A DNA stretch of 64,000 bases from positions 1,171,001 to 1,235,000 of the forward strand of contig JBBBDQ010000225.1 in NCBI GenBank assembly GCA_037127315.1, written 5' to 3'. The position numbers were made by a program, and so were the translations under genes. Under the pieces are notes generated by a model, which was not told the DNA's origin, did no database searches, and worked only from the letters and a program-made list of their open reading frames with translations. This DNA is from Ascarosepion bandense. Its lineage: Eukaryota; Mollusca; Cephalopoda; Sepiida; Sepiidae. Positions 1-13,400 of the stretch are shown here, one piece after another; the first letter of the stretch is position 1, and every line of letters starts with the position of its first letter.

Positions 1-1781
1 TATACCAATGCAAGCTATGTACAAAGTACTAAGGGATAGAAAACAACCTCCCTGCAAGCCCTAAAAACGGTACAAAGACTGTCTAAAGGACACCTTGAAG
101 AGAACAAACATTGATAAAAGGACTTGGAAAGAGAAAAAGATGAATGGAGAATACTGTACTGAGGAAACTGTATAAGAATGCAAGTGGTCAAACACAACAA
201 TTGACCAGTGGTATTCAGTAGATTGGGATGTACTATCTGTTGGTTCAAGTGTAAATCAACGCAAGGACAAATTGAATAAAACATTTTTGAATCACCTTAG
301 ACAATACCAACAAGAGACTCGTCATCCATAAAAACCTTATATGAAAGTCAAAGTAGTCATGCTCACCCACAAGTAGGCTTACACCATATGTGTATATATG
401 TATGCATGTGTGTGTGTGTGTGTGTGTATTGTTAAGTATGGAGAAAAAGAAGTCAATACCCCCTTTTTCTCCATAAAACTAAACAATTGTAATAATTTAA
501 TTAATAGCTGAGCCTCAGTAGGCAATGGAAGGGGAGAACTTTCATATGAAGGTACAGGAAAGTGAATTAGAAAACAAAACTCTTTTCTTTGAAATGACAC
601 CCTACAGGACAAGAAAAAGGATGAAAATAAAATGGAGTTGTAGGAATCAGCTGACTGGCCTTGCTAAGAGATAAGAATGAAAAGGTTTGAATCCTGGTTT
701 CAAGTGAGAATATTGGCTTCTACTTAAAGAAATCATCTCTAATGAAAATATCGATTTTTCACATTTGAAGATGATTCTGTTTATGCAAAAATAGTGTTTC
801 ATTTATTTGTTTCTGAAATACACAAGTAAGCATATTATTTTTTTTCTGGAATATTTAAGTGAGGATAATGAACATTTTTTTTTGTCAAGGCAAATATCTT
901 TAACATATTTGGGCAGTTTAAACTTTCTTTCTAAACACATGAATTTTTATATGCATACACCACATGCACACATGATATTCCCCCACCTCCCTGCTGTCGA
1001 ATATTGTTGAAATTTAGAAATATATTAAAATTCATTTCTGTTATTCAAATGTCTGTATGTATATATGCATCCAATTGTTCAATTTTTATAGATAAACATT
1101 GCAGTTTTTGATGATACAAACTAAGTTTCTATCATTTCTGCAGCCAGCTTGCCTTTGAATTGGTTTTCGTTTTATGAAGACTTGTTTCCATCTACTAATC
1201 TGAATGCATTCGCATCTTACCTTAAGTAATTTCTATCCTTGTGCCTGTGTGAAGTAACTCCTTTTTTCACCACTGTGCACTCACTTCTTAAGAACCAATA
1301 TTATGTCCGGTTGTAAACTTTGTTACAATTTCTTCTAATATAAGTAAATGGTCATTTTCCTTTTTATAGAAGTGCTAACATGTCTTTGTTTTGTATTTCT
1401 CCTTTCTTACAAATCGATTACTACCAACTATTGACAAACATATAAAACCTCAAGGCCACTACATCCTTTGACTCACCACAATGTAACAAATATCACTTTT
1501 GCCACTCTTATACCAAGACATAGTTTCAGTTTTTAGCATTGCTGTAAAAATAGGAAAAAATGCAAAATTAAGGGCCAAAAAGTGAAACACTGTGGTAAGA
1601 AGAAAACAAAGGAAAGATTGTGTAGAAAAATATATATAATCTTAATAGATTGATTTGTATTTAGCATATGATCACCTTATTAAAGAAGGAAATGAATCAT
1701 GATGTAAATGTTTCTTATTTCCATCACACACACACACACATACACACCATCTCAAGAGTTCATTTTTTTATTTATTTTTAG
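1..1781. other. Intronic DNA upstream of the first visible PRIM1 exon
   Basis: AT-rich sequence with a (TG)n tract near 409-427 and a (CA)n tract near 1725-1741. I looked for the preceding PRIM1 exon, which should encode the cysteine-rich zinc-binding segment, and did not find it. Probably the 3' part of a PRIM1 intron. Confidence 0.6.
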
Positions 1782-1918
1782 ATGACTTTGGATTTGATCA
1801 TTTATTGTGGGTTTATTCAGGAAGAAGAGGTGTTCATTGTTGGGTCTGTGATGATCTGGCCCGTAAACTCACTGCCACAGGAAGATCTGCTATTGCTGAA
1901 TATTTAAGTAATGTTAAG
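1782..1918 (+). CDS. PRIM1: PRIM1 exon with SGRRGVH nucleotide-binding motif
   Basis: Starts after TTTTTAG with the last two bases of a codon and ends with an in-frame AAG before the donor GTATGT. It encodes [20 protein letters not shown] and continues to EYLSNVK, nearly colinear with human PRIM1 149-193. The GRRGVH segment forms part of the NTP-binding pocket. Confidence 0.95.
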
Positions 1919-4900
1919 GTATGTTTTTATGTGCCACTCTTAATGTTCAACTTAATTGTTTTTCTTATATCCCAGGTTTTTAGGATGAACAAAAATGAAT
2001 GAGAATACAAGGCAAATGTATATTAACACATAATAAAATAACTTTTATTTAACACCTGAGAACAGCAAGGATTAGTTGGGTTTAAACCAAGAGTTTCCAC
2101 AAGTGTGGTCAGTTTATAACCATGTTGGATTTCAAAAGTGTTTTGTCCAATGAGCCAACCAGGAACATAACTCATTTGTATTTTGAGTTATCGTTCTTTA
2201 TAGGGGGAAGTAAGTTTTGCAGTTGGTATGGCTTACTTCATAGTTGATGGGAATTCTTTGGTGCACTTTTTACTAAAGTTTGATCTATAGTAATATATAT
2301 ATATAAAAGTAGCGAGCATAAAGATCAGAACGCTATAAGAATGATAAGGCTATAAAGGTAAATTATATAATTCCAAAATATAAAGCTCAATAAACTTTAT
2401 TTTGATAAAGTTATAAGAATAATTATATAACATTTGAAAAAATAGATAATCAAAACCATCAAAACGATTAAATAAATCCATAAAATTTAAAATAATTATT
2501 TTGCATTATTGAAAACTTTTTAGGGTAAGAATATAAAATTGGCTATTTTACAAAATTACACCAGCTCTTTACTGGCACTTGCATTGTAAACATGGCGAAA
2601 AAAATTTGTGACGTCATTGGAATTTAGAAAACTGATAGTCAAGAAGATAAACTCTTGATTGGTAATATTTCAAAAAGTGTAGGGAAAGTTTAAAAGTGTT
2701 AGTCATAGTATTTTAAGAAAAGTTGAGGAACCTGGGTCAAGTGAAGCCAAGAAACCACCTGGCAGGACTAGGAAAACTAATGCAAGGGAAGACAGATGGA
2801 TTGGTAAAGAATCAAAAGAGGATCGATTTGCGACAAAAACTGCTATCTCTAAAAGAGCTAATGCTAACCTTGGCATTAAAATATCAAGGCACACTATTTC
2901 CTGAAGACTTAATGAAATAAATCTGAACAGTCGAGTAACCTCTACGAAGCTTTCAGTGAGTTAAGTGCCATACGGGAAACACGCTTGGGCGATCATGTCT
3001 CAAAAGAGACATGACTGACTGGGCAAAAGATTATCCCGCAGTAGGTTGTCATTGCTTTCTGCAGTAGAATGGTTGCCAGTCAAGGCTATAGAACTCAATC
3101 TGTCCTGTTATTTAACCCATAACTGGAAGGAAGAGACAGGTTAATACCTTTCCCAGGGGTATTTGCGCGTAAGTGAATGCAATGAAGTCATCTGGAATTC
3201 GAACTCGGTTCCCCAATTTCTCATTCCGAGCCGATATCCACTGCACCACAACACCCATCCTTTACATTTCTAAAAAGAATCAAATGAGCCAATTGAAATT
3301 TTCCACTGAACGCATTTGCTTCAATGCAGTAAAAGCAGCGTTAAATTTGGAGGTCGAAGTGTGGTGGTGTTTGGCATGATTTCAGCTGCTGGTACAGGAA
3401 CTCTTGTTAGGCTACACAGTAGAATTAATGCATCTGTATACAAAGAGATGTTGAAGAAACGTATCTTATTTGAGAACTGCAATTAATCAATCAGCTGTAT
3501 TTATACAAGATAATGTGCCATGTCACACAGCAAAGTCTGTTAAGACATTTCTTTCTGAGTAGGATGTTACTGTTATTGAGTGGCCTGCTCAAAGCCCATA
3601 CATGAATCCTATTGAGAATGTTTGGAAGTTGCTAAGGAAAAGAATCCAACAAACGTCAAAGAACTATGGACTAATTTGAAAGGAGAATGGGAGAAAATAT
3701 CCGTTAATAAATGCAAGATATTAATTCGCTCATGAAGCAAAAGATGTCAAGCTGTTATTGAAAGTAAAGGTTTACACATCAAGTACTAACGAATTATGAA
3801 CGCTATTTTCCTTAGGATATGATGTGTCCATTATAATAGTATGATTTTGTTAATCGTTCTGATGTTTTTTGATCATCTATTTTTTTTAATGTTATATAAT
3901 TATTCTTATAACTTTATCAAAATAAGTTTATTGAGCGTTATATTTTGGAATTATATAATTTACCTTTATAGCCTTATTTTTCCTTGATAAAATGTTCTAT
4001 GAAGCTTTAAAATAAAAAGTTATTTCACATTTAGGCTTTTTCTTAACATAGTTTTGATCTTTATGCTTGCTACTGTGTGTATATATATATATATATATAA
4101 CCAACAGTGCATCTCCAACAACAAGTGTGTTTGTGTTCAAATAACTACTTAGGAACTTTGTTGAAGCAGTTTAAAGGTGTCAAATAGAATGTCCAGTGTT
4201 CAGTTGAAGTTTAATTTGGTCTGTGGTGTTTTTTTTTTTATACCATTGTTGGTTAAATTCTATTGTTTTCCATGCAGATAATTCCAGTTCCAACCTATGA
4301 CTACTACTACTTCTAGTTTAGTTTATTCTGACACAAGGCTTAAGTTAGAGGTTCTCCTCATGACAACATCTCTCGTCAACATCTGTAATCTCTTTCTTGG
4401 CTGCTAAAACTGCTCACTATGGTCAAATGATATCTGATTTTATGGACCTCCATTCACAAAATTCTCTTTATTACTGTCACTAGGTAATCCATCATTCTTT
4501 TGGAAAAGAAAATTTCCTTCCTCCTCAGGAGAAGCAGCCAGAGGAATTGCATGGCCCCACTACTCCTTCCATCTCATATTGGCATCTCATACCACTGCCT
4601 TACAAAAGTTAACTGGTTGGCAGTACTCCTTCTCTCTCAGTTGGCATCTCTCATGACGCTCTTTGAAGGCATGGAATTTTCTTTCTCTCCCTCCTTAGCT
4701 TTTATTAATTAGGATTTGCTATTTCAAATCCCAGAATCATTATTTTCAAAAAAAAAAAAAAAATTGCCTTGAAATTGGAAAAGTATTGTCTGCCTTTTTG
4801 TCAGGGTCACTAAATTTCCTTTTCATAATCTAGAAATCCTACCTGACAACCCCAGTCACCATATAGTATTGTCTCTTAACTGCCAGGGGGTGATCTGTTT

Positions 4901-7362
4901 ATGAACATCAATCAAGTTATTTTCTTTTTTACTTTCGCCCAAAGTTGTTCCTTACTGTCAGCTCAATTCTGATTTTAAGAAATCCATGCTGAATCTTATC
5001 TGTACAATGTTTTGACAAGCTTTCAGAGGTTCATAGGTCATCAGTCAACTGTCACTCAAGAAAACTATGTGGTTTTCCGAGTTTCTACCTCTTCGTAGGA
5101 AATTCTGTACGTCTCTTGAATTTTTGCTTTCCAAAATAAAAATATCTACATTCTCCTCCTGTTAATTCTTTGTTTGCATGCCAGAAAGTAGTGTTACATT
5201 GCTGTAACACCCCAGATGGAGGTCCAAAGAATTTCTCTGGCGGCCGTTCTCCACGCTGTGATGTTGCCGGGGGTTGGTCAAAAAAGTCAAAGTCTCAAGC
5301 TGGGAGCACAATTATTGAAGGAACGAACTTCCACAACTTGGATGCGTTTTAATCGATGCTTTATTTCGTTCAGAGTTAGTCTTGCAGTTGGGGCAGGTGA
5401 TGTGACACTCAGCTCTAGCTCTAATTAATGGAGATCAATTGCCGAACTGACCGGCTCAGACAAACGGAGTTTCCCTTCTTCAGTGTGCCTGACACACATA
5501 GCTACTTCAAGCACACACTCGGCTGAACAGAACTGATCGGCTCGGAAAAATCACTTGTATTTATATTGAAATAATCAGAAGTCCACTAGACCGCAAGTTA
5601 AAACAAAAGATAAGCATTGGTGACTAAGTCTAAAATTTCAAGGTACTTAAATTTTACTTCCTTTGATGTGTAAACATCCTGCAGACATCCCGTCTGCACT
5701 CGGCCTCCAACAACATATTTTCCAGGATTTTTTATCTTAATAAAGCTTCGTGTGAAGGCCGTCAGATGTTTTTATAGCTCTGAGACTTTACCAGTAACCA
5801 GGCATTTTTTATTGCCTGGAGAAAGGGAAAATTCTATTATCGTTTCTTTATTTCCTTAATGTGTGGTCAAAGACAGTTTTTGACCTGGTCACCTAAAATC
5901 TATTTCCTAAATGTTTATTTTTTTATCACATAAATCACTTAGTCAAATATTTTATTGGAAGACTGGTGTAGGATTTAACAGTAATCTGATGCCCTTTCCT
6001 CTTCCACAAATTTACTTATAAAAGAAAAAGCGTTTATTTATTTATTTTTTCCTTTTCTTTTTCACTTAGTACTTTTGTTAAACGAAACACATTTTTAAAC
6101 TATTTTTCTATTCTTAACCATTTTCTATTCTTAATCCATTATAATAAAATTTTACAAATCCACCTTACACATAGTTATCATGTCACACGTAGTTATCATG
6201 TCACTTCGGAGGACTATTTCTAATATTTCTTATGTGGTTACCTCCTCTTCGAGTTTGATGAGCACTCTTTCAAAACACTCCACTTATTCATTTGATCGTG
6301 GATGAAAAGGTTGTGTCGTAATGTATTGAATACCATTTTTTGGACAGAAAGTTGAAAATGCATCTGATGTGAATGCAGTGCCATTATCAGAAACTAGCAT
6401 CTGTGGGACTCCAAATCAACTAAAAATTTGTTTAAACTCAAGAATTGTTTCATCTGAGGCAATGCAGTTTATTTGAAAAACTTTTTGACCATTTGCTTAA
6501 AGCACCAACAAGAATAAAATAATAATGCCCTTTGATGGATTCAACAAAATCAATGTGATGGCATGACCAGGGTAGCCATTCAGCATTTTAACCACAAAAT
6601 CAATGTTTTTCTGCTCACTGGGTCATAGTAGAATTTTGTGATGTTATTCATCAAGATATCTGCTGAATCAGTATTTGGTTTCTTCCAGTATGGAAAATTT
6701 TGAGTTGATTCTGGGGCGGATCTGAAGTATTCTACCACCACGTTTTTCGCCTTTTTTCAATTTTTTTACCGTAGCCCTATCGATTACCCACTAAGCTTTA
6801 CGATTATCAAAAAAAAATTGGAAAAAGTATAATATTTAAACAAATTTGGTGGGGGGGGGTCAGTTTCTCATGCAACGCTATAGTAAATTCGTCCTCCATT
6901 TTGAAAACAGTCGCCGGATGACATTACTATCAACTGCAAATTTGTACATTAAAAATTTTTTGGGACCTTTCTTTAGTTAAATGTTATTTTTTACACCTGA
7001 AACTTTAACAGCAACATAAAAAATTTGCTAAAATTTCAATATTTAAACAAATGGGGGGGGGGGGGGTTCTCATACAATTTTATAGTAAATCAATCCTCCA
7101 ATTCAAAAATACTGGCTTCGATTTTTTTTTTTTTTTTTTTTTTTTTCCCAACTTGTAAGAAAATAATGAAATAAAACATATATATAGGGGAATTTTTTCT
7201 TAGTGTTTTACAATACATGCATTTTTTTTTTAAATATCAAATTGTTATTTTTTTTCTTTCTGTTTCAAGGAAATTATGTTCAAACTTATGGGGGTAGGGG
7301 GTTCAATAGCATGCCCAAATTTTTTTATTGGGGTTTTCAATGGCCTGTACAAGGAAACTATG

Positions 7363-7400
<38 letters not shown>

Positions 7401-10400
7401 GGGGGGTTTTAATAGCATGTCCAAAATTATTGGGGGAGTGGGATTTCAATAGCATATTTTTTCAAAGTTGTTGTTTCGTTTTTGTTTTTTTTTTTATGTG
7501 TTTTCTATATATTTTTCACTGATATGCTGGAGAAATAACTCATGATTTTCAATGGGTTTGTCCATTGCCATTTGATAGACTTCTCTATACATAGGCTCTT
7601 CGACATGAGAACATTTCATTCACCCACTGATCCCGATATATATTTCAGGCGTCTTTTAATACAGGACCAGTAGGCCTCAATATTGTTTGTACACACGCCG
7701 GTGACAGGATCTACAAAATTTTCAGAGTAGTTTACTGTCCCATGCACATAGCCTAGTTTTGAAAGATTACTGTAGCTCCTCCACTGGTCTGTGTATATTC
7801 TAGACCCAGGGGCAACACATTCCATGATGACACCTTCTATACTTGCTGCAGAACGGTCTGGTATTCGTTGAATAAATCCGACTCTTTTGGTTCTGTCATT
7901 GTTGAACAACCCTGACAACATTGTTTTTCCTTTTAAATAACAAACTTTCATCAATTTGGACTTCATGTCTAGAGCCACCCATCAGTTTTGGTCTTTCTCC
8001 ATCTTGCTTGTACAGACGTCTCTGCAATATTCATACCACTGAATGGCAGAATTTAATGAAACTCCGTTCATTGTGGCTAAACTGGTCACAGGTACTTGGC
8101 AGACGAAATCAAAAATTAGTTGGAATATCACGTGGAGTGATGATTTGGACTTATCAAAAATGTCCCATTCCTAATGGACATTCTTTTTTTGCATTTGGAA
8201 CATCTCCAGCAAACCTTATCCGCTTTGAAGTTTGCACATGCCTTTACATACATAGCAAGACCACAGGAACACAACTTGCTATGTGCAATTAACTTTTGGG
8301 TATGCGCATATTCAATGACTGAATCCTTTGCGAAATTCTTAAACAGAGCCATTCTTGGAGTTTCAGCGGAAGATGTCATCGTAAGTCATGAAGAAAACGT
8401 GAGAAAGACAAGAACAAGAGCAACAACTTGTTCAAAAAAAAAAACTAAAAACAAAGCGACTCCAAGGCTAAAACCAAAGGGCAAGAAGTCGTCCCAAAAG
8501 AGTTAACAATAAACAAAGCGACCCAACGCGATGGATTGAAAATGGAAGATCAATTTACTTTAACATTGTATGAGAAACTCTGTTCTCTCCCCCTCCAATT
8601 TGTTTAAATATTGCAATTTTTCCGAATTCTTTTTGATAATTGGAATCTATAGTTAACACTCGATAGGACTGCGGTGAAAAAATTGAAAAAAAGGCAAAAA
8701 ACGTGGTGGTAGGATACTTTAGGTCCGCCGATTCTGGAATTTTAGTAAGAAGCTTCTCGAGTGAAATTGCCATGTTGATTTTGAATTTCAAAAATCTTTA
8801 TTGCCAAAAATTTGTTATATCCCAGGTTGTTTGGATGAACAAAATCGAATGGAAATAAAAAAACAAATGTACGTTAACACATAATAAAATAACTTTTATC
8901 ATTTAACGCCAGAGAACGGGAAGTTGGATTTAAACCAGGTGCTTCTACATGTATTGAATTTCGGAAGTGTTTCGTCCAACTATCTGACAAGGGACGTAAC
9001 TCAATTGTATTTTAAATTATTGTTTTTTTTATAGGAGGGAGTAAGTTGCACCCCCTAGCAGTTTGTTTGTTTTTTAAATAGAAACATTTAAATTTCTAAT
9101 TCTATCAATATATGTAATTAAGTTAACACTATATGGTTTCAGTGGTTCAAAATAAAAACTATTCTTACCTTCTTGAGAAATATGATAAATATAACTGACA
9201 AGAGAAATGGAACGCAACAAAAATGATTTACTTTATTTATAGTTAAACTAACAGCCTTATCTTTGTTTTCATCACAATGTTTTCAGCTGTTCTTCAGGCA
9301 TTTGTCAATCTAGACAACTCTCTAGCAATTTTGAACCGAACATTCAGTTTACCAGCATAGATTGTTTTCAATCCTCTCTTAATCACTAGGGATATCATCT
9401 TGGTTAATTGCCTTTTTTAGTACTGTTTATTATTACTTGTTTTATTTTCACTGAGTCTGAGTATATCTGCACTACTTAGTCCAGTTTAAAATTCACAATT
9501 ACTATGCCATCTAATGAATTCTTAATCTCATGTGACAATTAAAAAGTTAGATTTTGGATCCTTAAACCAATATTCTTTTACCTCCTATGTAGCCTGGTTG
9601 TCAAACTTGTCTCTCTTCATCACTGTTTTGTTCAGTCATCTGATACTATAGTGTTGTTCTCTCTGTCAATTATTTTTACTTTTTCTACAGGGGTTGGTGA
9701 TCATGCTTGATTTCATTATCTTATTCTATTCACTACTCTAGGCTTTGGTAAATAACTTAGTTGCCTGTAGTTTAATACCAACTGTTACATGTGTATTCAA
9801 ATATAATTGAAAGTTTGGTTAATTGTATCTGTGTTAATCAACTTCTTAGATCTGTAAGATAACTTGTGAGAAATAACCATAACTTTTAAGGCAAAAGCAG
9901 TTTTTTTTTTTTTGTTTTTCTTTTATTATTATCTTTTCTCTTATTTTTAATCATGACATTAAAGAACATTTTGTAAACAACTCAATTATTAAGTTTTGCT
10001 TTTCTTTTTTTAATCTCAAATCTCTTCTTTTTTTTTTTTTTTTCACATGGGCAATCACAACCTACTTAACTTTATAAAATTCATCTCCCTCCTAACTCCA
10101 GCCACTTAGAACATTATTTGGAATATCTGCATTTACAACCCACTGAGATAAGATTTCAAACAATTGCTCATTTAAAATTATATACTCATATAATACCTGG
10201 TAAAATTCATTGATCATTTACATAATTGGCACTTCTGTCTAGGATCATTGTAGTATGTATACTTTATGAAGCAGAATTGGGGAAGTGAAAGAGAAGATTT
10301 AGAGGATAAATAAGAAAGAAAATTATAAAGAGTAAGTATTTAATCATCTCCAAGTTTCTTCTATGAATCGTTGTCTGTTTTCTTTTTTTTTTTTTACTAC

Positions 10401-13400
10401 TAGTATGTCATCTTATTTCTGTTTGCCGCCCTCGTTTTTTGTTGTTTTTTTAACATTCTCCACATTGCTATTCTCAAGTTAAGTTGTTAAGTAAACAACA
10501 TAGACCAGAAAGTAAACGATAAGCTCTTTAATTTTTTTATGCATGTTGTTTTAAGTCATAGAAAGTAACTTAACTGTTGCAAGTTGCAATAAAAAAAAAA
10601 AGAAAAATACAAAGAATATGAAAGAAATACTTTTCAAGTTATTTTTTCTACATTTTTTCCATCATACTGATGTGTGATGTTTTACTATCCTGTCATAGAT
10701 TTTTTTTTTTTTCCCCCACACTTTTTTAAACAATGTCTTATCAATTTGAAATATTGTCTTCAATTGTCTTTGGTTACTTAAAACTCTTTTGTCATTTGAA
10801 TATGGTTGTTCTGGAGTTTACTGCAAGTGTGATAATTTAACTCAAATCATGTATAACAATTTGTTCTGAACTTTTATCAAAGCTACACATGGTAGAGAAG
10901 GGGTTAAAAAAATGTTTATCCAGTAGATATTTTTAAGATGCAAATTTGTCAGATTAATTAAATTTTAGACAGGAATATAGATAATGTGAATGCAGATAAC
11001 TCATTTAACTTTCCTTTCACTTTTCTCAAATTAGTTTTGATAGATTTGTTATGATGAGCCTTGCTTGACTCCTGTTTTAGTTTTGTTTTGTGATGAATAT
11101 ATGCTGTATTTTACCATAAAATACAGCATATATTTATCACAACAAAGTGGGGCTATAATAGATAATCAGGAGTCTGTTGTATAAGTTCAGTGGAGTAAAT
11201 ATGTTTTTGTAATGTGGTTGCAAATGGAATATTTCTGGTTTGTGTTTATGTTGGCGAATGAATAGATTTTGTGGGAGTGATAAGTCTATCAGCAAAGGCA
11301 ATATTTAACAAAAGAAAGTAATATTTGGGTAAATTGATTTATTTGTGGTTTTCATGTCTGGAGTTTCCCAATTTCATGAGCTCTCATTGTAAGAGGCCAA
11401 CCGAAAAATGTTTTTTCCACCAGAAAAAACATTTTCTTTTGTTTTATGGAATCATGGGGATTTTTTTTTTTTTTTCTTTCACATGATCACTACAGATTAT
11501 TTTCTACACTATATCTCAATTCTCTTGTTTTAATCCATTTATGATATCATTGTAATTTTAGGGATGCTGTAGGTTTTTGTGTGTGTGTGTTTTTTTATAT
11601 TTATTTGTGTGTGAAAAAAAAATCAACAGACACAAAACTTTACACAAGGTAATTGGATTTTTAATGTATTGTTTCCCTTTCTTTTCATTTTCTTGTCCCC
11701 TACACCTGAATGACATGATTATGTCATTAAAATCCCAGTTGGCTTGAGAAAAAATCCTTCTGTGTCTGTGTGCATGTGTTTACTGAGTGCCAAACTTTTT
11801 TGCATTAGTATCTTCACTTTTCTTATTTTTTTTTAATTCCTTGGTGGTCATATTTTATTGAAGACAAAAGAATACTGCGGCTAAAAACAGAATAAAAAGA
11901 TGTAAAGTTAAAATATTAGTAAAAATTTGCAGAATGATAAACCTCAGACAGCATTCAAAATTTACTATAAAGAAAATATTTTGTTTAATATATTTATACC
12001 TATGGCTTTTAATGACTATTTTGTGTTTTAATAAATTCACTTTTTCAGGGTGGAGAAAATCAAATGAAGAAAGTTACATTAGGAGATGTTGTGCACCCTT
12101 CAATTGAGTGGGTATTTTTTCAGTTTTTCAATTTTATGTAAAATCACACCAGCAAAAAAAAAAAAATTATTATTATAATTTTTTTTTTTAACAAAACTTT
12201 TTACTTTTAACAGATCTTATAACAATGAAAACTTTGCTATACATCTTAATAGTTTCATATTTAATCATAAGAATGGAGGTACATTTTTAAGATCACTTAA
12301 AAAATCTTCTCAATATCCAAAGTTCTGAATCATTTTTGTCACTAATTTTTCAAAAATAATTTTTAACAAGCACATTTTCAATTTAATTCTGTGCATTAAA
12401 AACATTTTTATTATTTGAACAAATGAATTATTTCTCCATTATAATCATAATGTGATATTTTAAGAATATTTTATTGTTTCTTTTTGTTTTTTATACACTA
12501 ATAATAATTTCAGCTGATTGATTTTTTTCTATTTACCATACTTAAATTTTACACTCTTTTATATATTTCAAAATTATCCTAAAATTCAATGAATATTTTT
12601 GAAAGATACAAACTTTTAAATATATTTATCTTCAAATTTATATTAACTTAATAAGGAACAGAACTAAAGACGTAACATGACAATGGCTTTAATAAAAAGA
12701 GTGACCCATAATGGGTCTGAGAGCCAATAAGAATGCAAATAAAAAAAGTGTGTGTGTGTGTGTATATAATCAAACGATGGATATTTCCAGAAGAGTTCAA
12801 ATTGAGAGAGGTTATTGCTTATAACATTCTCCCTGTTTCATTTTGTTTTTGTATATCATAACAGTTTTCTTTGATTCCTCAAAGATCATCTCGGTGTCAC
12901 TGAATCTTTGCAAATCAAACTAGAATATTACTCTTCAGAGTTGGAGGGCACAGGCAAATGTATTTCAAGGTTACTCAATGGTTTAGAATGGGTATCAGAT
13001 TCAGTTTGCTCCACTTCTGTAGTGATCTTTTCCACAATCGTATCTTCTTTAATTTTTGGTTCCCTCTGATCATATTTATCTCCAACTGAAGCCAAATCAT
13101 GCACAGATAGTAAATTCATGTCTGTCATTAAATCTTAAATGGACATATTTGGGATTGACTTCTAACAACTAAACCTCATCAACTCAAGGTTCATGCAATG
13201 AAGAGACATTACAATGTAAAAGAACTGGAACAAAAACTGCTAATTAAGTGAGTAAGGAATGGCCTTTAGGTGACAAGCATTGATATGAAAATATTCTTTC
13301 ATAAGGTGTAGTGTTCATCGTGGTACAGAAAAAAGATCTTATGGTATGCAGTACTGTGGGTAGAACAACTTACCATTGAGATTCTCATAGTTTTCTCAAA

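Larger units (their letters stand above)
2306..4074 (+). mobile_element. Tc1/mariner-type DNA transposon with long terminal inverted repeats
   Basis: The left end AGTAGCGAGCATAAAGATCA and the right end, read in reverse as AGTAGCAAGCATAAAGATCA, are inverted repeats. Homology continues inward for over 120 bp (GGCTATAAAGGTAAATTATA on both arms). It sits in a TA microsatellite, as expected for TA-targeting elements. The interior carries a broken transposase and a SINE insertion. Confidence 0.85.

Noticed and set aside
8128..8506. Plus-strand frames of 110 and 123 codons
   Set aside because: Antisense to the Merlin transposase zinc ribbon.
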